A stretch of DNA of 10,443 nucleotides from Nitrososphaerales archaeon TH5894 (GCA_014523485.1 JAATVK010000117.1:1-10443), one strand, 5' to 3'; counted from the first letter of the stretch, positions 1 through 4,561 are shown. The notes: a model not told the origin generated them from the sequence alone. Program-made: numbers and translations.

Positions 1-312
1 TACTATTTCGATTGTAGAGACGTTTCTTGTTCTTCCATCTTCTGATTGTACAGTCTCTGAACCGATCTTTACATCACCAATAGTGTAGCCTGCATTCTCC
101 ATTCGTTTCAATATAATTTGTGAAACATCAACGGCTCTGCCGATACTTAATCCTCTCGCTTTAATGGTTACAGTGGGCTGATTTGCTAATTGAATTAAAG
201 TTGAGGTAACATATGCCATCAATGGTTTTTTTCCAATATATATTGCATCTCGTATTTGAAAATCGTTTGGTTGTGGTGTAATCTGATTTTGTTGTTGTGT
301 TTCTTCAGACAT
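1..312 (-). CDS. albA: Alba-family chromatin / nucleic-acid-binding protein (C-terminus cut by window edge)
   Basis: Reading the minus strand from the ATG at 312 gives 104 open codons with no stop before base 1, so only a few C-terminal residues should be missing. Alba is a small dimeric DNA- and RNA-binding protein that coats archaeal chromosomes. A glutamine-rich N-terminal extension (about residues 1-18) precedes the Alba fold. The hallmark IGKKP (residues 26-30) carries the paired lysines K28/K29 that match the DNA-contacting, acetylatable Lys16/Lys17 of Sulfolobus Alba. KARGLSIGRAVDV (51-63) and the C-terminal strand stretch with IGSETVQSEDGRTRNVS are also typical. The gene is divergent from the KaiC-like gene. 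An archaeal TATA-like box about 27 bases upstream of the ATG, with no Shine-Dalgarno, suggests a leaderless transcript. Family assignment is secure; the exact C-terminus is not visible. Confidence 0.95.
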   Translation of the reverse strand, partial: MSEETQQQNQITPQPNDFQIRDAIYIGKKPLMAYVTSTLIQLANQPTVTIKARGLSIGRAVDVSQIILKRMENAGYTIGDVKIGSETVQSEDGRTRNVSTIEIV

Positions 313-325
313 ACTACTGTTTCTT

Positions 326-343
326 GCTAAGGATAATTTAAAT
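326..343 (-). promoter_or_regulatory. Probable alba core promoter (TATA box plus TCCTTAGC)
   Basis: On the minus strand this reads ATTTAAATTATCCTTAGC. The TATA-like half is centred about 27 bases before the alba ATG (312), the spacing expected when transcription starts at or next to the start codon. No Shine-Dalgarno lies between it and the ATG. Nearly the same string (ATTTATAATAATCCTTAGC, 4193-4211) precedes atpK. Confidence 0.6.
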
Positions 344-503
344 CTAAAAGTTCATTATTGAATAAAGAATCAATCAAAATATTAAATACTTTTGAAAATA
401 AGAAATCTCAAATTTAATTTCATTACTCATAGGTTTCTCCATCCAAAATCTATTGTATTTACAAACCAAATTTGTTTGCGAGACCTTAATTATATTAAAA
501 TGT

Positions 504-520
504 AAAAAAAGAGTTTTTTT
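504..520. repeat. A7-GAG-T7 perfect inverted repeat
   Basis: Seven A, the triplet GAG, then seven T. It can fold as a 7-bp A-T hairpin in RNA or act as two opposed, bendable tracts in DNA. It sits 191 bases from the alba start and 110 bases from the KaiC start, between divergent genes, where an ordinary gene terminator is not expected. Confidence 0.5.
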
Positions 521-600
521 CGAGCTAAGGAATTTCTATCTTCCGGAATTTTTATTATAAGGTTGTAACGCCATATGAATACTCAAAGATAATTACATAA

Positions 601-611
601 CTTTTAATATT
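601..611 (+). promoter_or_regulatory. Probable TATA element of the KaiC-like gene
   Basis: CTTTTAATATT is centred about 25 bases before the ATG at 631, which fits a leaderless or near-leaderless archaeal transcript. A stronger-looking TATA string (TTTTTATATATT, 613-624) lies only about 13 bases upstream of the ATG and would place initiation inside the gene, so the first is preferred. No Shine-Dalgarno is visible. Confidence 0.4.
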
Positions 612-630
612 ATTTTTATATATTTTCATT

Positions 631-2253
631 ATGATGCTAGAACGGATTTCTACTGGGATAACTGGTCTTGATAGTCTAATAGAAGGCGGAATTCCCAAGG
701 GTTTTACTGTTCTAATTGCTGGGAATCCAGGTACTGGAAAAACAGTACTAACTTCTCAGTTTCTTTATGACGGATTAACTAAAAATGAAAATGGAATTTA
801 TGTATCATTCTCTGAAGCTGATTATTCATTTTATAACAATACAGGTCGATTAGGTATGAACTTTAAAGAATTTCAAGAGCAAAACAAGTTTTCTTTTTTA
901 GATTTTTCCGCTGTGACACAACAAGGAATTCAAGATGCATTAGAAGAAGTTTTAGCCACAATTATAGAAACAAATGCAAAAAGAATAGTGATTGATTCAT
1001 TTACTGCCATTGTTCAATCTTTTCTAAATCTAAATGAGGCTAGAATTGCATTACATGTGGTTTTAGGTAAAATGCTTAGAGCACAAGGAGTAACTACTAT
1101 GGTAATAGGAGAGGTTCCAAGTGGAACTAGTCACATAGGTTCAGGATTTGAAGAATTCGTAGCAGATGGAATAATAAAATTGGAACCTGGGATTAGTAAT
1201 GCTTCCCCATTTATAGTAAAAGTAATTAAAATGAGAACTACACTAATTGATAGACAACCACATATTGCTCTCATTAAAGAGCATGGAATGATAGTTTTAC
1301 CCAAACAACCTATAGAATTGTATAATGTTAGTTCTTCTACAAGAATTAAAACAGGTATTATGGGACTGGATGAAAGAATAGGAGGTGGATTACTAGAAGG
1401 ATCAATAACTGCTATCATAGGTGATTCTGGGGTAGGAAAGACAACGTTTGCATTGGAATTTCTTGTAAAAGGAGTTATTAATGGACAACCTGGCATTTAT
1501 TTAACACTAGAAGAAACTTACGAAGAATTAAAAAGATCTCCTGGTGTAGCTAATCATAATTTAGATAATCTTACTGGAAATGGTCTAGTTGTACTAACTA
1601 GTTTACTTGAGAATCAAAGTCCAGATGAAATTCTAAATGAATTAGAAAAACAAATTATAAAGACAAGGCCGAAGCGTGTAGTAATAGATAGTTTATCCTC
1701 ATTTGAAAATTATTACAAAGATGAAATGTACGTGATAACCAAAAGACTAGTAAGTTTATTACAAAAATACCATTTAACGGTAATGATAACCTATCAAAAT
1801 AGTCACTTAGCTGAGCCACATCAAGCTAGTATGCCCAAAGTTTTATCCCTTTTCCAGAATATTATTATTCTCAAATATATCGAAGAGAAATTTAAAATGA
1901 AAAGAAGCATGTTTTTTTTAAAACTGAGAGCATCTGAGCATGACAATTCAATATTAGAATTTGTTATTTCTGAGGAGGGATTGAAAATGATAGGCCCTAT
2001 GCATCATTATGAAGGAACATTATCAGATATTAATCAACAAATTTATCGCAAATCCCAGAAAACTGAAGATGAAATACCAGCCCAACAACGAGCTGCAACC
2101 AAAACACTCTTATCAGAATTTGATAGAGATGAAACTGAAATCCTAAATACCGAAATAATAAAAAGAAAAAACAGAAAAATAAAGTCAAAGAAACCTTTAG
2201 GTATTGATGATAAAAATCATGTCGTAGATAAAAAACATGTCATACAGAAATAA
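631..2253 (+). CDS. KaiC-like (RecA-superfamily) two-domain ATPase with basic C-terminal tail
   Basis: The 540-residue product holds two KaiC domains in tandem. Domain 1 (about 1-230) has Walker A GNPGTGKT (31-38) and Walker B RIVIDSF (118-124). Domain 2 (about 236-460) has GDSGVGKT (264-271) and RVVIDSL (349-355). Domain 2 keeps the acidic pair E294-E295 corresponding to the catalytic glutamates of cyanobacterial KaiC; domain 1 has S61-E62 instead. Residues 461-540 form a charged, probably disordered tail with a basic cluster (KRKNRKIKSKK, 511-521). Archaeal KaiC homologues are thought to be signal-transduction ATPases that hand information to small output-domain proteins, and one such candidate follows directly. 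The cyanobacterial phosphosites Ser431/Thr432 align roughly with L405/S406, so a canonical phosphorylation clock is not implied. ATG 634 is an alternative start in the same frame. It is not archaellar FlaH, which has one domain. Confidence 0.93.
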   Translation: MMLERISTGITGLDSLIEGGIPKGFTVLIAGNPGTGKTVLTSQFLYDGLTKNENGIYVSFSEADYSFYNNTGRLGMNFKEFQEQNKFSFLDFSAVTQQGIQDALEEVLATIIETNAKRIVIDSFTAIVQSFLNLNEARIALHVVLGKMLRAQGVTTMVIGEVPSGTSHIGSGFEEFVADGIIKLEPGISNASPFIVKVIKMRTTLIDRQPHIALIKEHGMIVLPKQPIELYNVSSSTRIKTGIMGLDERIGGGLLEGSITAIIGDSGVGKTTFALEFLVKGVINGQPGIYLTLEETYEELKRSPGVANHNLDNLTGNGLVVLTSLLENQSPDEILNELEKQIIKTRPKRVVIDSLSSFENYYKDEMYVITKRLVSLLQKYHLTVMITYQNSHLAEPHQASMPKVLSLFQNIIILKYIEEKFKMKRSMFFLKLRASEHDNSILEFVISEEGLKMIGPMHHYEGTLSDINQQIYRKSQKTEDEIPAQQRAATKTLLSEFDRDETEILNTEIIKRKNRKIKSKKPLGIDDKNHVVDKKHVIQK

Positions 2254-2270
2254 TGCATTATTATAATAAG

Positions 2271-2276
2271 AGAGGA
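2271..2276 (+). promoter_or_regulatory. Ribosome-binding site for the NitrOD5-like gene
   Basis: AGAGGA lies 5 bases before the ATG at 2282, inside the 28-base gap after the KaiC stop. A Shine-Dalgarno here, but not before the KaiC gene, is the usual archaeal pattern for an internal operon gene and supports co-transcription. Confidence 0.5.
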
Positions 2277-2281
2277 ATATT

Positions 2282-2647
2282 ATGATACACAAAGTTAATA
2301 ACAATAACGATTCAAGAGAAACTAATATTACTTTTTTCGAACAAGCCTATTCAAATGCAGTAAAAGAAGGAATGCTAATTTTAGGCGAAGATGTTTCCAA
2401 AATTGTGCAAGATTATATAGAAGAAAAATATTCTATTGTAATAGAAAATACATCACAAGATCCAAAGGCCCTCAGTGAGGCACTTCATTTTGCCATTGAT
2501 GGAGGTAAAAGGATTATAGAACGAAGAATTATCAGATTATTATCTAAAAAGTTAAACATTGAGTATCATTCAGCTGATTTAATTAACTTTGAAAAGCAAA
2601 TAAAAGATATGCGTAAGAAAGTATTGAAGACACATAAAATAAAATAA
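2282..2647 (+). CDS. Small helical protein resembling a NitrOD5 output domain
   Basis: This 121-residue, largely helical, soluble-looking protein has no membrane segment. After a polar N-terminus (1-17), residues about 18-95 read like the thaumarchaeal NitrOD5 domain as I remember it: FFEQAYSNAVKEGMLILGE, then an amphipathic helix IVQDYIEEKYSI, a DPKALSEALHFAIDGG turn-helix, and IIERRIIRLLSKKLNIEY. NitrOD5 was proposed as an output domain associated with KaiC-like ATPases, with no biochemical activity known to me. The C-terminus (100-121) is lysine-rich. It begins 28 bases after the KaiC stop with its own Shine-Dalgarno, so the two probably form an ATPase/output operon. The family call rests on pattern memory without a profile search; the gene itself is well supported by start, RBS and composition. 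Confidence 0.75.
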   Translation: MIHKVNNNNDSRETNITFFEQAYSNAVKEGMLILGEDVSKIVQDYIEEKYSIVIENTSQDPKALSEALHFAIDGGKRIIERRIIRLLSKKLNIEYHSADLINFEKQIKDMRKKVLKTHKIK

Positions 2648-2674
2648 ATAGATAGTAATTATCAAAATTATAGC

Positions 2675-2693
2675 ATGATTTGGTATTAATCAT
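2675..2693 (+). terminator. Possible terminator of the KaiC/NitrOD5 operon
   Basis: A 6-bp stem ATGATT/AATCAT with a 7-base loop begins 28 bases after the stop codon and is followed by pyrimidine-rich TCTACTATTTCTATT. Archaea terminate mainly at U-rich tracts, and further T-rich runs follow at about 2736-2758. The stem is weak and AT-only, so this is tentative. Confidence 0.3.
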
Positions 2694-2786
2694 TCTACTA
2701 TTTCTATTGCAAATATCTAGTATCTTTTAATATTTAATATTTCTTCTTAGCATTTTTATGATGTAAATAAAGTTTTTGACCATCAT

Positions 2787-2814
2787 TTACAAATATAATT
2801 TTACAAATATAATT
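2787..2814. repeat. Tandem duplication of a 14-base unit
   Basis: TTACAAATATAATT occurs twice in direct succession without mismatch (2787-2800, 2801-2814). A degenerate third copy follows (2815-2826, about 9 of 12 matches). It looks like local slippage in AT-rich DNA. Each unit contains TTACAAAT, the reverse complement of the ATTTGTAA core that recurs upstream of atpK. Confidence 0.6.
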
Positions 2815-3201
2815 TTCCAAATGTAGTGATATGAAATTTATGTAAAATGATTTTTTATATTATCTGAATATGATAAAGTTCACTTTGATGTGATAACAAT
2901 TTTATAAAGAATAATAACAACAACAAACACAATATAAAATAATAAAATGAACAAAAATTAGAGGAATCAATTTAATTTTTTAATATATACATATAAGTCG
3001 TCTTAACTTCGTTACGGCAGTTATCAAAACCATTAAAAAATACAATTATTTAAAAAATTATTAATTTATCTCTTCAAAGCATATTCTAAATATCTTAAAT
3101 ATTAATTATAGGAAAGACTTTTTTAAATTATTCTAAATACTCAGGAAGAATTTGTAAAAAATTAAGAATTTCGATTGTAAATAACATCTAATAAAGATAT
3201 T

Positions 3202-3309
3202 ATGCCGTATAATCAAGAATGGGTAATTGCAACCCATTTGAATTTAATATCATTCCGTTCAGAACTATATTATTTGAAAAGTCAAATAGATAAAAATTTT
3301 GGTTCCTAG
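3202..3309 (+). CDS. Possible small protein, 35 residues, unknown function
   Basis: ATG at 3202 opens a 35-codon frame ending in TAG (3307-3309). The frame is open from 3181, after a TAA. The predicted peptide, beginning MPYNQEWVIATHL and ending YLKSQIDKNFGS, has one Trp and one His and a plausible amphipathic helix over the middle and C-terminal part. Its codons resemble those of the neighbouring genes. No Shine-Dalgarno and no clear TATA at the expected distance are visible. A 15-bp bulged hairpin begins 11 bases after the stop. In DNA this AT-rich a 35-codon frame can arise by chance, so it is offered as a candidate only. I do not recognise the sequence. Confidence 0.3.
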   Translation: MPYNQEWVIATHLNLISFRSELYYLKSQIDKNFGS

Positions 3310-3320
3310 AATAAAATCAA

Positions 3321-3360
3321 AATAAAACTGGAAGCGCTTAGCAAAAAGTGTTGTTTTATT
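3321..3360 (+). other. Bulged hairpin, possible terminator or structured 3' UTR
   Basis: An outer stem AATAAAAC/GTTTTATT (3321-3328 with 3353-3360) and an inner stem AGCGCTT/AAGTGTT (3333-3339 with 3346-3352, two G-U pairs) share one helix axis. They are separated by a 4-base bulge on the 5' side (TGGA, 3329-3332), and the loop is AGCAAA. The two wobble pairs become A-C mismatches on the minus strand, so plus-strand RNA folds better. It lies 11 bases after the stop of the small plus-strand ORF and 53 bases beyond the minus-strand membrane-protein gene. Confidence 0.45.
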
Positions 3361-3376
3361 ATAATTATCTCTTCAA

Positions 3377-3395
3377 TAAAAAATTTGATTTTTTA
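3377..3395 (-). terminator. Terminator-like inverted repeat for the small membrane-protein gene
   Basis: TAAAAAAT and ATTTTTTA form a perfect 8-bp inverted repeat around a 3-base loop. On the minus strand it lies 18 bases past the stop at 3414 and ends with a run of six T, which suits U-tract termination in archaea. Being symmetrical, it could act on transcripts from either side of this convergent junction. Confidence 0.45.
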
Positions 3396-3413
3396 GTTTA
3401 AGATGTAATTTAT

Positions 3414-3557
3414 TTATTTAGACAAACCGCCAGTAACAAACATTATAAATACATAAAACATACTGAACGCTGCAACTACAATAGCTGAACCCAATACCAT
3501 ATCTCTCCAGCTGTAAATATCTGGTCCATTTCTGGTTACCCTCTTGAATACCTTCAT
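3414..3557 (-). CDS. Small single-pass membrane protein (47 residues), function unknown
   Basis: On the minus strand, ATG at 3557 opens 47 codons ending in TAA at 3416-3414. The N-terminus (MKVFKRVTRNGPDIYSWRD) is strongly basic. It is followed by one long hydrophobic helix (about residues 20-41, MVLGSAIVVAAFSMFYVFIM and on) and a short tail ending GGLSK. The positive-inside rule predicts a cytoplasmic N-terminus and external C-terminus. This basic-helix pattern is very unlikely to be chance in DNA this AT-rich. Such miniproteins often accompany respiratory or transport complexes, but nothing here identifies a partner. It lacks the pattern I expect of Sec61-beta. A TATA-like stretch lies about 32 bases upstream, and a terminator-like repeat follows the stop. 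It is convergent with any plus-strand sORF and divergent from the ATPase operon. Confidence 0.7.
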   Translation of the reverse strand: MKVFKRVTRNGPDIYSWRDMVLGSAIVVAAFSMFYVFIMFVTGGLSK

Positions 3558-3580
3558 AATGATATATATTATACACCTCT

Positions 3581-3596
3581 ATTTAAAATATATCTA
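3581..3596 (-). promoter_or_regulatory. Possible TATA box of the small membrane-protein gene
   Basis: On the minus strand this reads ATATATTTTAAATAGA-like, centred about 32 bases before the ATG at 3557, allowing a very short leader. An AGAGGTG string (3574-3580) lies 16 bases upstream of the ATG, too far for a normal Shine-Dalgarno. Confidence 0.35.
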
Positions 3597-3644
3597 AATT
3601 TTTAAAAATACTCGTTTAAACTAATTTATTTAGGGTAATATAAT

Positions 3645-3904
3645 CTAATTTGTAAAATTTAGAATTAAAGTAATATACAGATATGAGGAGGTTTGTTTTT
3701 GCAAAGAATTTGATATTTTATAACTTGTAATTCATTATTTTGTGAGTTAACCATATTTTTATCTCTACTAATTTGTAAAAAACATTTTTTGATTAATCTT
3801 TACTATATTAGTATCTCATCCAACATATCAATTTTTAAGCTCAAATAATCAACACTACTAGCTACCCAGAATTTTTACTATATAAGAAAATAACTAATTT
3901 GTAA
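3645..3904. repeat. Three dispersed copies of CTAATTTGTAA
   Basis: Exact 11-mers lie at 3645-3655, 3768-3778 and 3894-3904, all in the same orientation. Copies 1 and 2 match over 13 bases (CTAATTTGTAAAA); copies 2 and 3 share the preceding A. The intervals are 123 and 126 bases. A related ATTTGTAAA core also appears at 3150-3158 and, reversed, near 458-465 and 2786-2809. They could be binding sites of a regulator or simple AT-rich drift. Confidence 0.45.
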
Positions 3905-3927
3905 CCTGATGTGTTTAGAATAATTAT

Positions 3928-3945
3928 TGTATATTATAATATACA
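3928..3945. repeat. 18-base perfect palindrome
   Basis: TGTATATTATAATATACA equals its own reverse complement across all 18 positions. It is centred about 280 bases before the atpK start. As DNA it could be a symmetric operator for a dimeric regulator; as AT-rich sequence it may also be chance. Confidence 0.5.
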
Positions 3946-3960
3946 TATAAACAATCCATT

Positions 3961-3999
3961 ATAATAATAATCATAATCATAATAATCATAATAATAATT
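3961..3999. repeat. ATA/ATC triplet microsatellite
   Basis: Thirteen successive triplets read ATA or ATC, the last one ATT. On the minus strand the same bases give a short open stretch of Ile/Met codons, which I regard as an artefact of the repeat. Confidence 0.7.
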
Positions 4000-4180
4000 T
4001 TTTATAAAACTACTTTTTTGATACATATTATAAAGATTATTTATTTTGAAAAGCTCAAGTTATTTATTATTTATATACATCCTCAAATTATACCACTTTA
4101 GGTGCAAATTATTCCATATATCACAAGAACTTTAGCATTCTAATGAAAAATTCAATCGAGATTTACTATTAAGAAAACTC

Positions 4181-4211
4181 TTATAAATCTCTATTTATAA
4201 TAATCCTTAGC
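4181..4211 (+). promoter_or_regulatory. Probable ATPase operon promoter
   Basis: Two TATA-like strings precede atpK. TTATAAAT (4181-4188) is centred about 32 bases before the ATG and would give a leader of a few bases. ATTTATAATAATCCTTAGC (4193-4211) nearly matches the alba promoter element at 326-343. A purine-rich AAGAAAA (4171-4177) upstream of the first could serve as a BRE. No Shine-Dalgarno precedes the ATG, so the transcript is probably leaderless or nearly so. Confidence 0.5.
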
Positions 4212-4216
4212 TAATA

Positions 4217-4561
4217 ATGATACGATATAATGGTTCAAAATTGTCTATTAGTGCAATAATTGTGGGACTCGTCCTCGCTGGATTTACATTATTTTCTACT
4301 CAAGTATTCGCAGCTGAACCCTCGCCGGCTGCAAGCGAGGGACTAACAAAGCCACTATTGGCAATAGCTGCAGCAATCGCAATAGCTGGAGGACTAATAG
4401 GTACTGGCAATGCACAGCAGGGTATTGGTGCTGCAGGAATGGGAATAATAGCAGAGAAGCCCGAAAAGTTTGGACAGGTACTCTTCTTCTTTGTCATACC
4501 TGAAACTCTTTGGATCATCGGTTTTGTACTAGGAATCATTCTCTTACTTGGTATATTATAA
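4217..4561 (+). CDS. atpK: A/V-type ATP synthase subunit K (c-ring proteolipid) with N-terminal leader
   Basis: This is the 114-residue membrane-ring subunit that carries ions through the rotor. The first 32 residues look like a signal peptide: basic n-region with R3 and K8, hydrophobic core SISAIIVGLVLAGFTLF, and AXA-like VFA at 30-32. A short Pro/Ala/Ser linker follows, then a single two-helix hairpin: helix 1 about 43-80, polar loop EKPEKFG (80-86), helix 2 about 87-112. The ion-carrying carboxylate is E96 in the VIPET motif; Q67 in GNAQQG faces it by alignment, and T97 follows it. If the leader is removed, the mature size (about 80 residues) is that of an ordinary one-hairpin c subunit. 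It is the first gene of the operon, 21 bases before atpE. A GC-rich 7-bp hairpin lies in its linker codons. Confidence 0.95.
   Translation: MIRYNGSKLSISAIIVGLVLAGFTLFSTQVFAAEPSPAASEGLTKPLLAIAAAIAIAGGLIGTGNAQQGIGAAGMGIIAEKPEKFGQVLFFFVIPETLWIIGFVLGIILLLGIL
4319..4341 (+). other. GC-rich hairpin inside the atpK coding sequence
   Basis: CCCTCGC and GCGAGGG form a perfect 7-bp stem with a 9-base loop, in codons 35-42 of atpK, between the leader and the first ring helix. It has six G-C pairs in a genome of about one third G+C. It could affect mRNA stability or pause translation near the point where the leader emerges, or simply reflect the Pro/Ala/Ser/Glu codons there. Confidence 0.45.

Larger units (their letters stand above)
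313..630. other. Divergent intergenic region between alba and the KaiC-like gene
   Basis: This 318-base, very AT-rich stretch separates two divergently transcribed genes and must contain both promoters. Visible landmarks are the alba promoter (326-343), a perfect A7-GAG-T7 inverted repeat (504-520), another GCTAAGGA (524-531), the palindrome TTCCGGAA (541-548) and a TATA-like stretch before the KaiC gene (601-624). I find no open frame worth calling and no structured RNA. Confidence 0.7.
2648..3413. other. Long AT-rich intergenic region
   Basis: About 766 bases lie between the NitrOD5-like stop and the end of the small membrane-protein gene on the opposite strand. Most of it is extremely AT-rich without an open frame over about 20 codons. 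Exceptions, listed separately, are a 14-base tandem duplication (2787-2814), a possible 35-codon ORF (3202-3309), a bulged hairpin (3321-3360) and a terminator-like inverted repeat (3377-3395). The stretch 2998-3024 is visibly richer in G+C than its surroundings but forms only a 5-bp stem (TAACT/AGTTA). I see no tRNA, convincing C/D-box RNA, or mobile-element remnant. Confidence 0.7.
3558..4216. other. Long AT-rich intergenic region upstream of the ATPase operon
   Basis: These 659 bases between the divergent membrane-protein gene and atpK hold no convincing ORF. They carry three exact copies of CTAATTTGTAA at 123- and 126-base intervals, an 18-base perfect palindrome (3928-3945), a 39-base ATA/ATC triplet repeat (3961-3999) and the atpK promoter (about 4181-4211). 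An isolated GAGGAGG (3685-3691) has no reading frame behind it. In euryarchaeal operons the subunit I gene often precedes atpK; it is absent here. Confidence 0.7.

Noticed and set aside
541..548. Palindrome TTCCGGAA and nearby CAAATTTG (467-474)
   Set aside because: Eight-base palindromes are too common to support an operator call without a second conserved copy.
2755..2870. C/D-box-like guide RNA (ATGATGT near 2758 and CTGA near 2864)
   Set aside because: The boxes are over 100 bases apart without proper internal C'/D' boxes, and the C box is imperfect.
3066..3376. 12-base direct repeat TTATCTCTTCAA at 3066-3077 and 3365-3376 as possible mobile-element ends
   Set aside because: There is no transposase, no inverted terminal repeats and no target duplication; the match is short.
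3414..3557. Identification of the small membrane protein as Sec61-beta (SecG)
   Set aside because: The size and single helix fit, but the protein lacks the AG(L/I)(M/V)RYF-type N-terminal motif and the short segment before the helix that mark archaeal Sec61-beta.
3685..3691. Perfect-looking Shine-Dalgarno GAGGAGG
   Set aside because: No start codon at suitable distance opens more than a handful of codons, so it is an orphan purine run.
3910..3990. Minus-strand frame of Ile/Met codons through the triplet repeat
   Set aside because: About 21 codons, composed mainly of the repeat itself; an artefact of low complexity.
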